This document shows positions 6,922-14,519 of a stretch of 64,000 nt of DNA, piece after piece; positions within the stretch are counted from its first letter, which is position 1, and every line of letters starts with the position of its first letter. Under the pieces are notes generated by a model that was given only the letters and a program-made list of their open reading frames with translations, had not been told where the DNA came from and searched no databases. The DNA is from Bacillota bacterium (GTDB lineage: Bacteria > Bacillota > Clostridia > Christensenellales > Christensenellaceae), in NCBI GenBank assembly GCA_023393165.1, contig JAEWMJ010000011.1, positions 1 to 64,000 of the forward strand. Reading direction: 5' to 3'. The position numbers and the translations under genes were made by a program.

Positions 6922-9666
6922 ATGAGAACAAAAACTAAAATCGTCAGTCTGCTGCTGTGCGTATTCATGACTTTTACCTTTATGCCGTCCCCGGCGATGG
7001 CGGCGGTGGACAGTGAATTTATAGACGCAGGCTCCGGACTTAAGTTCAAGGTGCTTACAGAGGACACTTCTTCCGGCGCCGGTACGGTTCAGTTGGTGCA
7101 AAACAGTTATAGCGGAACTTCTTATACCATTCCGGATATGGTTTCAGATAGCGGGATAACGTACAACGTCACAAGTATAGGTTATGGCGCGTTTGCGGAC
7201 TGCGCCGGCCTTAACTCTGTCGGTATTCCAAGCGGCGTAACGGATATCGGCAATTTTGCATTTCAGAACTGCAGCGGACTTAATTCGATCAGCCTTCCGG
7301 AGGGTATAACCGGTATCGGTATCAGCGCGTTTTCAGGTTCGGGCCTGTCCTCGATTATCATTCCCGCAAGCGTACTTGAAATTTGGGATTGGGCGTTCAG
7401 CGGATGTACGAATCTGACCTCCGTAACCTTTCAGGGCGTTACTCCTCCGAATATAAACGCCATGGTTTTTTCGGGAAGCGGCGTTCAAACGGTCACCGTT
7501 CCGCGGGGCGCGGAGATGATCTATGGTTTTGAGTTTTCGTCAAGTAGCGGCCTTCCGGCAGGCGCCGATATAGCCCCCGCTGCGGCGGCGATAACGGAGG
7601 TATCGGTGACCCCGGCGACTGCTGAAGTAACCAGGGGCGGCACGGCGTCATTCTCAGCCGCTGTCGAAGGCACGGGCAGCTTTAGCCCGGCTGTCACGTG
7701 GAGCGTCGACAGCACTTCCGGCTCCACATTCTATGACGGCGTTCTTACCATTGCGCCGGTCGAATCCAAGACGGTTCTCACTGTAACAGCCGCGTCGGTC
7801 GCGGATCCCGGCGTAACGGGCGAAGCAACCGTTACGGTTTTGCCAAGCACACCCCATGAGCAATTCAGTCTCCCCGCCGGTACCGTCTGTTATTTCGACC
7901 TGTCGGGCATAGCTGTCAGCGAGGGAGAAGTTAACGTGTCTTTACCTGATACAAGCATTAAATGGGTGCCGTTCACCTATACGGGAACGGTGGACGCCTA
8001 TTCGCTTGCCGGCGACGCGTCCGATGAAAAAAATGTTAACAGCCGCAGCCTCTTTATAGCGGATCACACCGTGTATGTAAATGTCTCCTGGGATGCCCTG
8101 AACACCGCGGGATTGATTTTTGGAAAAGATTATACGGCTAACGGCGTATCCTACAGCCTGCGTTCCTTATCTGCGGGGAGCGATTATAGCAATGAATGGA
8201 ATCAAATCATGGTGAAGGGCGCCTATATACATAATTACGACGATATGTTTTCCTGGGGACAGGATACATTTAATAGCAGCTCGCTAAAAGTAATCTGGGG
8301 CTATTATTCTCTCAATTATTGGCAGCCTTGCCCGCCTTCCACGCGGGACATCGAGCTTGGCTTCCGACCCGCGCTTGAAATCCAAAACGCCGCCGCACTG
8401 GGTTCTGACGGATTGAAAACCGTCACGTTTGACATGGACGGCAACGGGACGCTGGGCAACGGCATGCTCACAGCCGCACCGGTGGTCTACACTCATGAGC
8501 TGACGTTGCCGGCAATCACGGCAGCAAACGGATTCACCTATACGGGAACCGGCACAGGCATTCTCGGCTGGTATGACGGTAATGGCAACTTTTATGCTTC
8601 GGGAACTGCACCGGCCCTTACCGCCGGTACGGTATTGACGGCGGGATATGGCGCAGCCTCGGCTCCGACGATTACCACAACCTCCCTGGATGACGGCAAG
8701 GTGGGCGAGCCATACAGCCAGAGCCTTACGGTGGACGGTGACACGCCTATTTCATGGACAGTGGATGTTGGCGATCTGCCGGACGGCTTAACACTCTCCA
8801 GCGGCGGCGTCATTTCCGGCACGCCAACGGCGACAGGCACGTTCAACTTTACCGTCAAGGCGATGAATAATACGGGCAGCGATACGCAGGCGCTGAGCAT
8901 TGTTATTGGTTCCACAGCGCCGGTAAACTACACAATCACAGCGTCGGCGGGCGGCGGCGGCAGCATCAGCCCCAGCGGAACGGTATCCGTAACGGCGGGT
9001 GGCAGCCGGACCTTTACCATTGCGCCGGACAGCAACTACAGCATCGCTTCGGTCACTGTGGACGGTGTGGATCAAGAGGCCATATCCTCATACACGTTTA
9101 CCAGTGTAAGAAGCGATCATACCATCCGCGCAACTTTCACCTACACGGACGGCAGCGATCCCGGCTATAGTCCTCGCACGCTGACCGACAGCGGTACGGG
9201 CATATCCGTAACCGGGAATATCCGCGAGGATGCGGTGCTGACGGTGATGGATTTAGCCCTCGGGGACAGTGCCGTCTGCGACGCCATCCGGCAGAGGATG
9301 AACGACGGCGATTATGTGTTCATCCTCGGCAAGAATATTTCTCTTTCGCAGGGCTTCACCGGAACGCTGACCCTCTCCATTCCGGTGGGCGATGCGTATA
9401 ACGGCGAAACGGTCACCGTTCTGCACTGCAAGGACGGTGCGCTGGAGACCTACACCGTTGCGGTCAGAGATGGAAAGGCGACGTTTGATGTAACCAGCCT
9501 GTCACCCTTCGCGGTGTTCATAGAGGACGGCTTGGATGACATCCCCAAGACAGGCGACGACAACTCTCAGTGGGTATGGTGGTTGTTGGGCGGCGTATCG
9601 GCGGCGGGAATTGGCCTGCTGGCCGTGCTGAACAAACGCAAAAAGGCTTGCGGAAAACAACGGTGA
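6922..9666 (+). CDS. Sortase-anchored multidomain surface protein with BspA-type leucine-rich repeats
   Basis: 914 residues. Order: signal peptide (1-28, cleavage near AMA|AV); BspA-like LRR_5 repeats about 60-190 (repeated 'xIGxxAFxxCxxLxSVxIPxxVTxIGxxAF'); an Ig-like Big2-type domain about 205-305; a roughly 180-residue region ending GFRPALEI, reminiscent of DUF6273; an InlB-type B-repeat-like segment about 500-575; a putative Ig (He_PIG) domain about 576-662 (LPDGLTLSSGGVISGTPT); a bacterial-repeat domain about 667-742; then a sorting signal with IPKTG in place of LPXTG, a hydrophobic stretch and a basic tail (NKRKKACGKQR). GAGGGA precedes ATG 6922. Likely a wall-anchored adhesin or ligand-binding protein. 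The sortase gene directly downstream is its likely anchor enzyme. Confidence 0.85.
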   Translation: MRTKTKIVSLLLCVFMTFTFMPSPAMAAVDSEFIDAGSGLKFKVLTEDTSSGAGTVQLVQNSYSGTSYTIPDMVSDSGITYNVTSIGYGAFADCAGLNSVGIPSGVTDIGNFAFQNCSGLNSISLPEGITGIGISAFSGSGLSSIIIPASVLEIWDWAFSGCTNLTSVTFQGVTPPNINAMVFSGSGVQTVTVPRGAEMIYGFEFSSSSGLPAGADIAPAAAAITEVSVTPATAEVTRGGTASFSAAVEGTGSFSPAVTWSVDSTSGSTFYDGVLTIAPVESKTVLTVTAASVADPGVTGEATVTVLPSTPHEQFSLPAGTVCYFDLSGIAVSEGEVNVSLPDTSIKWVPFTYTGTVDAYSLAGDASDEKNVNSRSLFIADHTVYVNVSWDALNTAGLIFGKDYTANGVSYSLRSLSAGSDYSNEWNQIMVKGAYIHNYDDMFSWGQDTFNSSSLKVIWGYYSLNYWQPCPPSTRDIELGFRPALEIQNAAALGSDGLKTVTFDMDGNGTLGNGMLTAAPVVYTHELTLPAITAANGFTYTGTGTGILGWYDGNGNFYASGTAPALTAGTVLTAGYGAASAPTITTTSLDDGKVGEPYSQSLTVDGDTPISWTVDVGDLPDGLTLSSGGVISGTPTATGTFNFTVKAMNNTGSDTQALSIVIGSTAPVNYTITASAGGGGSISPSGTVSVTAGGSRTFTIAPDSNYSIASVTVDGVDQEAISSYTFTSVRSDHTIRATFTYTDGSDPGYSPRTLTDSGTGISVTGNIREDAVLTVMDLALGDSAVCDAIRQRMNDGDYVFILGKNISLSQGFTGTLTLSIPVGDAYNGETVTVLHCKDGALETYTVAVRDGKATFDVTSLSPFAVFIEDGLDDIPKTGDDNSQWVWWLLGGVSAAGIGLLAVLNKRKKACGKQR

Positions 9667-9676
9667 AGACGATGAG

Positions 9677-9718
9677 AAGGGGGCGGAAGCGGTTTGCCGC
9701 CGCACCCTTTCTTTTTTA
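9677..9718 (+). terminator. Terminator or attenuator between surface protein and sortase
   Basis: AAGGGGGCGG (9677-9686) can pair with the CCGC-ACCCTT side (about 9698-9708) and is followed by CTTTTTT. It overlaps the short gap before the sortase start, so partial read-through could keep sortase expression below that of its substrate (inference). Confidence 0.5.
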
Positions 9719-9737
9719 CGTAAAGGATGAAAAAATA

Positions 9738-10616
9738 ATGCATAGAAAAAGAATAAGGCGTTCCCTCGGTTCGCAAAGAATCCGGTCGGGGACACGGCGC
9801 CCAAAGGGGTATTCATCGCTAAGCAGACTGGACAAGCTGCTCCCGCCGCGCCTGCGCTTTATCCTGCTTATTGCTTTTTCCGCAGTCTTTGTATTCTCGG
9901 CCGCGATGCTGATCCGTTATTACGCGCAAGGGGCGAAAGAGGAAGCTGCGCTCAAAGAACTGGCTTCTGTCGCGGCGGTTAGCGTAGAAAATTCCGTGCC
10001 TGCCTCCGGCAGCATGTCCGAACCCGAAGCGCCTGTCATATTGGGGCAATATCAGAAGCTGTATGCACAGAACGCGGATATGGCGGGCTGGATCAAGATC
10101 GATGGAACCGTAATCGATTATCCCGTCATGTATACGGCGGATGACTTTTACCTGTCCCACGGCTTTGACAAGGCGGAGTCCAAAAGCGGCGTACCCTTTA
10201 TTGACAAGCGCTGTACGGTGGAGCCGTTTGGCACAAATACCATCATCTATGGCCATCATATGCAAAACGGTACGATATTCGCGGGGCTGGGGAACTATAA
10301 GGACGAAGATTATTACAAAGAGCACCAGACGATCCGCTTCGACACGCTGTATGAGCAGCAGGAATATGAGATTATCGCAGTGTTTGAAAGCCGGATTTAC
10401 CGCAAGAGCGATACGGTATTCAAACATTACAACTTCCTGAATGCTGGGAACGAAGCGGAGTTTGACAAATATATCGATGGCATCAGGGCGCTGTCTCTAT
10501 ATGATACCGGCATCAGTGCCTCGTACGGCGACAAGCTTCTGACGCTTGTCACCTGCGCTTATCATACGGAGCAAGGACAGCTTGTGGTTGTGGCGAGAAA
10601 AACGGAATCAAAATGA
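9738..10616 (+). CDS. Class B sortase, with Gln at the usual catalytic Arg position
   Basis: 292 residues from ATG 9738, chosen because AAAGGATG precedes it; an upstream in-frame start at 9570 would overlap the surface-protein gene. Basic N-terminus, one membrane segment about 38-58, then the sortase barrel with MAGWIKIDGTVIDYPV, typical of class B. The catalytic His is in YGHHM (His173 or 174) and the catalytic Cys is Cys273 in TLVTCAY. The Arg that normally follows about ten residues later (xRxVVVAK) appears as Gln281 (GQLVVVARK); the nearest Arg is Arg287. Sortases attach surface proteins to peptidoglycan or pilin subunits. The partner is probably the IPKTG protein upstream. Activity with this replacement is uncertain. 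Confidence 0.85.
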   Translation: MHRKRIRRSLGSQRIRSGTRRPKGYSSLSRLDKLLPPRLRFILLIAFSAVFVFSAAMLIRYYAQGAKEEAALKELASVAAVSVENSVPASGSMSEPEAPVILGQYQKLYAQNADMAGWIKIDGTVIDYPVMYTADDFYLSHGFDKAESKSGVPFIDKRCTVEPFGTNTIIYGHHMQNGTIFAGLGNYKDEDYYKEHQTIRFDTLYEQQEYEIIAVFESRIYRKSDTVFKHYNFLNAGNEAEFDKYIDGIRALSLYDTGISASYGDKLLTLVTCAYHTEQGQLVVVARKTESK

Positions 10617-10660
10617 TAAGTTGATCGTATTTAAATCGTATTTAATTGAAAACCTCTGCA

Positions 10661-10695
10661 AATCATAACTGCGCGTAGAGCGCGCAGTTATGATT
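10661..10695. terminator. Bidirectional hairpin terminator
   Basis: Perfect 15-base arms (10661-10675 and 10681-10695) around a TAGAG loop lie between the sortase gene and the convergent lysozyme gene. T-rich sequence follows on the plus side (CTTTTA); on the minus side the T tract is weak. Confidence 0.75.
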
Positions 10696-10759
10696 ACTTT
10701 TAAAAAAAGAAAAGCAGCCAAAAGAAAACCATGGGTTTATATAATATATTTTAGATTCA

Positions 10760-11731
10760 TTAACCAATAAGCGCGTACCATGTTTTGGGGCCCACAATGC
10801 CGTCCTGGACCAATCCGTTTTCTTTCTGGAACTGTTTGACCGCCGCGTCCGTGTCCTTTCCAAAAGCGCCGTCCACGGGCGTTAAAACGCAAAATTGTAC
10901 ATACCTGGCGGCGGTTCCGCTGCTTCCGTATTTTAATTTTGGCTTCGCAGCGACCGACTGGTAGGCGCTTTCACACTGACTGCCCCAAATGCCGTCTACG
11001 GTCAGCTTTTCAATCCTTTGGAACATCATGACCGCGGATTTGGTTGCGGCGTCGTTCACGCCCGTTGGCTGAACGCCGCCGATTCGCAGGCGGATCAGCT
11101 TTTTCTGGTAATCCAGCACTGCGGGGTTCCCCGGGCTGGAGTTCTGGAGAAAAACGTGATCCGTAAATTTACTTTGGTCTATCGGCTTATCCGTGAACTG
11201 CCATCCTGTCCACGGCCCGAAGCCCGGCACGTCCTGAACACTGCTGGAATCGTATTCGGCAATCCATAGAGGATAACTGCCCAGTTCGGACGCTTTCAGC
11301 TGTTTTAGGGTCGCGGGATTGCTGTAGAGCATGGAAGCGCCGTATAAAGCCTTCACTCTGTCCAAACAGGCTTTAACAGCTAAAGACAGGGTCAGGGGAT
11401 CGGGCAGGGGTTTGCTGTAATCGGTCAGTTCAACGTCTATGACCGGAAGATAATCCGGCGAATAGGCTGCAATAGTATTTAAGAAAAAATCGGCCTGCTC
11501 GACGCCGTTGTAATTGTTTATATTATAATAATGATAAAACCCTGTATTCAGCCCCGCTTTTTTGGCATTCTGATAATTTGTTCCGCACATGATATCTTTA
11601 AATGTCGTGCCCTGCGTTGCTTTTATAATAACACCGTCATAGCCCTGGTTTTTCAGTTGAACAAAATCAACTGTTCCGTCGCCATGATAGATGTCAACCA
11701 CTTTTAAATTGGCTGTACCGTTACTGTCCAT
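10760..11731 (-). CDS. GH25-type lysozyme with two peptidoglycan-binding domains
   Basis: 323 residues. The N-terminal half is a GH25-like barrel: Asp13 in VVDIYHGDG, and the acidic pair Asp99/Glu101 in LPVIDVEL, with DGVIIKATQG between. Two PG_binding_1 domains follow (about 206-265 and 272-322; ...AVMMFQRIEKLTVDGIWG and AVKQFQKENGLVQDGIVG). GGAGG stands eight bases before ATG 11731. There is no signal peptide, so the protein is either released by lysis or a holin, or exported by another route; the design resembles a phage or defective-prophage endolysin, but no other phage genes are near. It would cut the glycan backbone of peptidoglycan. Confidence 0.82.
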   Translation of the reverse strand: MDSNGTANLKVVDIYHGDGTVDFVQLKNQGYDGVIIKATQGTTFKDIMCGTNYQNAKKAGLNTGFYHYYNINNYNGVEQADFFLNTIAAYSPDYLPVIDVELTDYSKPLPDPLTLSLAVKACLDRVKALYGASMLYSNPATLKQLKASELGSYPLWIAEYDSSSVQDVPGFGPWTGWQFTDKPIDQSKFTDHVFLQNSSPGNPAVLDYQKKLIRLRIGGVQPTGVNDAATKSAVMMFQRIEKLTVDGIWGSQCESAYQSVAAKPKLKYGSSGTAARYVQFCVLTPVDGAFGKDTDAAVKQFQKENGLVQDGIVGPKTWYALIG

Positions 11732-11761
11732 ATTTTTGGCCTCCGAAAAAGTATTTTGATA

Positions 11762-11790
11762 ATATATCTATAATAACTTTTTGGCCAAAA
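11762..11790 (-). promoter_or_regulatory. Probable promoter of the lysozyme gene, overlapping a palindrome
   Basis: On the minus strand TTGGCC is followed after 16 bases by TATATT. The -35 side sits in the perfect palindrome TTTTGGCCAAAA (11779-11790), a possible operator. Weak -35 match, so tentative. Confidence 0.4.
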
Positions 11791-11810
11791 TGTTACATAA
11801 TTTGATTAGA

Positions 11811-13163
11811 TCAATTAAATTTTTTGATCCACGTATACCGGTTCACCTTGAAAACGGCGACGAAGCATTTTAAAATCTGGTCCATCTTGAGGCACGCAAA
11901 TACGACGACGGGCGAAAAATGAAAAACGAATGCGGACAAAAGAGAGAGCGGCAGCACGATGCACCACATGAAAATGATATCGTTGTAAAAAACGAATTTG
12001 GTATCCCCGCCGCCGCGCACGATCCCGGTGAGGCAGGCTACCTGATAAGCGGTTCCGACCACTGTTACGGACAAAATCCCCATGAACTGCAGCGCAAGCG
12101 ATTGTGCATCCGGCGTGACGGCCCATGCTCCGATGATCAGGTTGCGGAACAGGAAAAGCGTAATGCCGCTGGCTGCGCCGATCAGCAAAAACAGTACCTG
12201 CATTGTGCGGGTGTTTTTCTTTATGGCAGCCATATCCCCCTGCCCGATAACCTTGCCGGTGAGCACGGTGGCCGCGCTGGCGCCGCCGTACGCCACTACG
12301 GATACTATCTGGAACACCGTGGTCGCAATGCCGTTTGCAGCGATTGTCGTAAGTCCCAGCCTGCCTATGATTGCAGTCTGCACCGCCATTGCGACGCCCC
12401 AGCTCAGGTTTCCGTATGTTACCGGCATGCCGACTTTAAAAAAATGTTTAAGCATGTCACGGCGGGGCTTTTTCAGCAATGTTTTTATTTTCAGTTTCAG
12501 CTTTTTATCCAGCCTGAATATATAAAAGCAAACGATGATCAGCTCGACGATCCGCGCCAATAGCGTCGCGACCGCGGACCCCTGTATACCCATGCGGGGA
12601 GCGCCCAGATTGCCGTAGATCAATATCAGATTAAGCGTAACGTTGATGGCCAGGGTCGACGAGGATATAATGAACGCTATTTTTATTGTCTCCACGCTGC
12701 GCATGGCCGCCAGGAAAATGTTGGTCAGCGCAAAGAACATATAGGAAAAGCAGATGATCCTGGCGTATTTGACGCTTTCGGCAAGCACACCGGGATCGTT
12801 GGTCAAAAGTCCTATGACCTGTCCTGTCATGAAAAATACAAATCCCCAAATGATAAGCGAGGAAAGAAGCCCAATCCGAAGGCCGATGCCGGTCACACGG
12901 CCGATAGGCTCAAGGTCATTCTGTCCCCAATACCTGGACGCGAGAACTACCACGCCCTCGCTGACGCCCAGTACGACCATCTGGAGCAGAAATTGAATCT
13001 GATTGACGATCGCAACGGCAGCCAGCGCATTTTCGCTGTAAGCGCCCAGGAGAATGCTGTCCGAAAGGTTTACGCTGAAAGCCAGAACGTTTTGCAGCCC
13101 AACGCCAAGTGTCAAAATGAAAAAACTCTTATAAAAATTCTTATTCTTCTGCAGAAAACCCAT
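11811..13163 (-). CDS. MATE-family efflux transporter
   Basis: 450 residues, about twelve hydrophobic helices, with both MatE half-domains (first half LSDSILLGAYSENALAAVAIVNQ, second half beginning near 235 with KVGMPVTYGNLSWGVAMAVQ). Such proteins export drugs or cationic metabolites using a Na+ or H+ gradient. The start ATG 13163 has only a weak GGAT site. A sigma-A promoter lies at 13245-13272, flanked by two Spo0A-box-like sequences. Transcribed in the same direction as the lysozyme gene, 79 bases before it. The substrate cannot be predicted. Confidence 0.9.
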   Translation of the reverse strand: MGFLQKNKNFYKSFFILTLGVGLQNVLAFSVNLSDSILLGAYSENALAAVAIVNQIQFLLQMVVLGVSEGVVVLASRYWGQNDLEPIGRVTGIGLRIGLLSSLIIWGFVFFMTGQVIGLLTNDPGVLAESVKYARIICFSYMFFALTNIFLAAMRSVETIKIAFIISSSTLAINVTLNLILIYGNLGAPRMGIQGSAVATLLARIVELIIVCFYIFRLDKKLKLKIKTLLKKPRRDMLKHFFKVGMPVTYGNLSWGVAMAVQTAIIGRLGLTTIAANGIATTVFQIVSVVAYGGASAATVLTGKVIGQGDMAAIKKNTRTMQVLFLLIGAASGITLFLFRNLIIGAWAVTPDAQSLALQFMGILSVTVVGTAYQVACLTGIVRGGGDTKFVFYNDIIFMWCIVLPLSLLSAFVFHFSPVVVFACLKMDQILKCFVAVFKVNRYTWIKKFN

Positions 13164-13198
13164 GATCCAAAAAACAGTCCTAACGCGATTTATTTTTT

Positions 13199-13205
13199 TG
13201 TCGAA
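13199..13205 (+). promoter_or_regulatory. Spo0A-box-like site TGTCGAA
   Basis: TTTTTTGTCGAATTTT matches the 0A-box consensus TGNCGAA. It lies downstream of the MATE -10 on the minus strand, where binding could repress that gene; on the plus strand it resembles the site before flgB. Confidence 0.45.
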
Positions 13206-13244
13206 TTTTACAAAAATTCAAATATTTTTCAACTCACGATAAGC

Positions 13245-13272
13245 ACTATACTACAATCATTTTATTTTACAA
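13245..13272 (-). promoter_or_regulatory. Sigma-A promoter of the MATE gene
   Basis: On the minus strand TTGTAA (13272-13267), a 16-base spacer and TATAGT (13250-13245). About 80 bases upstream of the start codon. Confidence 0.55.
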
Positions 13273-13297
13273 GGTATTTTTAAGAAATTGATTTTAT

Positions 13298-13304
13298 TTC
13301 GACA
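13298..13304 (-). promoter_or_regulatory. Spo0A-box-like site (minus strand)
   Basis: TTCGACA on the plus strand reads TGTCGAA on the minus strand, upstream of the MATE -35. With the site at 13199-13205 it brackets the MATE promoter. Confidence 0.4.
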
Positions 13305-13799
13305 GTATTTTGGCCCTAATTAAAATGTGGTGCATATTAGGTCGAATCATATCATTTATTTTGTGTACGGCGGAATGAATATCGACACTTTTTGAAAGGA
13401 ACAAAGGATAAACTACGTTTAAGGAATCAAAATGTTGCAAGAGATGACGAAAAACGCCAATGCGGGGGATCCTTCCGGGGATACTTTGGCTGACAGGCTA
13501 TAGGCGTCAATACGATGGTCATGGCATGGAAAAATCAGGTATTGGGAGCGTATCGGAAAATAAAATTTATCGGGGAACTTAAATATGACAAAAAATGCGA
13601 AAGAGCTGAAATTTACAGGATAGGCCGCCGTTTCAGCAAAATATGTTCCGCTTTGCTAAAAAAGGTCAATAACTCACAGAAAATCAGGCCTTCCTGTATG
13701 AGGATAACGACATCATTTTCAATTCCCGGAAGTTTATAATGGTTACGCGAAATCATCCGGGACAAGCAGATATATTTTGGATTCGGGAGATGCCGAAAA

Positions 13800-14504
13800 A
13801 TGGTCCTGAAAGACATGGTGGACATTCATTCCCATATATTGCCCGGACTTGACGACGGTCCGGGAGATTTGGACGAATCGGTTTATATTGCCGAAATCGC
13901 TTTTCGCGAAGGAATCAGAAAAATCATCTGTACGCCGCATGCCGCGCGCGATTATGACGATCTGATCCGGGCGGCGGGCGAAAGCCTTACGCTGCTGCGC
14001 GGTAAATTAGAGGAAAAAGGGATACCAATTTATCTGCAATTGGGTTTTGAAGTGCTTGTAAGCAGGCGGCTTATAGACTATGAGAACTTAAAAGGGCTTA
14101 CCTTTCTCTGGAGCGGGAAACCGCATATGCTTCTGGAATTTGATTTTGACAAATTCCCCGACTGCCTGGATGAAGCGTTGTATCTTCTGAAACTGGAAAA
14201 CATACAGCCCATTTTCGCACATCCCGAGAGGTATTACTATCTGCACGACAACATTACTTTTTTAAAAAACATGAAAAGCAGGGGCGTGAAAATTCAGGTG
14301 AATGCAGGAAGCATTACGGGTATCTACGGGCCCACGGTAAAAAAATTTGTACGCAAAATCATAAAAAACGGCCTCATTGATTTTGTAGCCACGGACACGC
14401 ATTCCAGAGGAAGAAGAGGTCCATACATGAAACAGGCTGTCCGGCTTCTCGAGAACTGGACTTCTGAAAAAACTGCAAGCGCCCTATTGAACCAAAATAC
14501 TTAA
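13800..14504 (+). CDS. cpsB: CpsB/CapC-type tyrosine-protein phosphatase (PHP domain)
   Basis: 234 residues, a PHP-superfamily metallophosphatase. Metal-binding motifs: DIHSHILPGLDDG near the N-terminus, CTPHA near 42, FAHPERY near 140 and DTHSRGRR near 200. In Gram-positive capsule systems CpsB removes phosphate from the C-terminal tyrosines of the CpsD kinase. Start ATG 13800 is supported by GGAG ten bases upstream; ATG 13815 (MVDIHSH) is an alternative. It heads a five-gene module with the dehydratase, CpsA-like, CpsD-like and LCP genes. Confidence 0.9.
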   Translation: MVLKDMVDIHSHILPGLDDGPGDLDESVYIAEIAFREGIRKIICTPHAARDYDDLIRAAGESLTLLRGKLEEKGIPIYLQLGFEVLVSRRLIDYENLKGLTFLWSGKPHMLLEFDFDKFPDCLDEALYLLKLENIQPIFAHPERYYYLHDNITFLKNMKSRGVKIQVNAGSITGIYGPTVKKFVRKIIKNGLIDFVATDTHSRGRRGPYMKQAVRLLENWTSEKTASALLNQNT

Positions 14505-14519
14505 GACAGGTATAGAATA

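Larger units (their letters stand above)
13164..13799. other. Long intergenic region between the MATE gene and the capsule operon
   Basis: 636 bases, no convincing gene. It contains the MATE promoter (13245-13272, minus), two Spo0A-box-like sites (13199-13205 plus, 13298-13304 minus), and a foldable segment at 13445-13509 (TGACG with CGTCA; GCCAA with TTGGC inside). TATAAT at 13735-13740 may be the -10 of the capsule operon, although its -35 is poor. A 74-codon frame at 13515-13739 has no recognisable product and no good ribosome-binding site. Confidence 0.5.

Noticed and set aside
9570..9737. Longer N-terminus for the sortase
   Set aside because: Would overlap the end of the surface-protein gene and lacks a ribosome-binding site; ATG 9738 has AAAGGATG.
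13436..13510. Possible c-di-GMP riboswitch
   Set aside because: The conserved core bases of class I or II (for example GGGACGCAAAGCC-like elements) are not present.
13515..13739. 74-codon frame before the capsule operon
   Set aside because: No ribosome-binding site, no recognisable domain and unusual composition; treated as non-coding leader.
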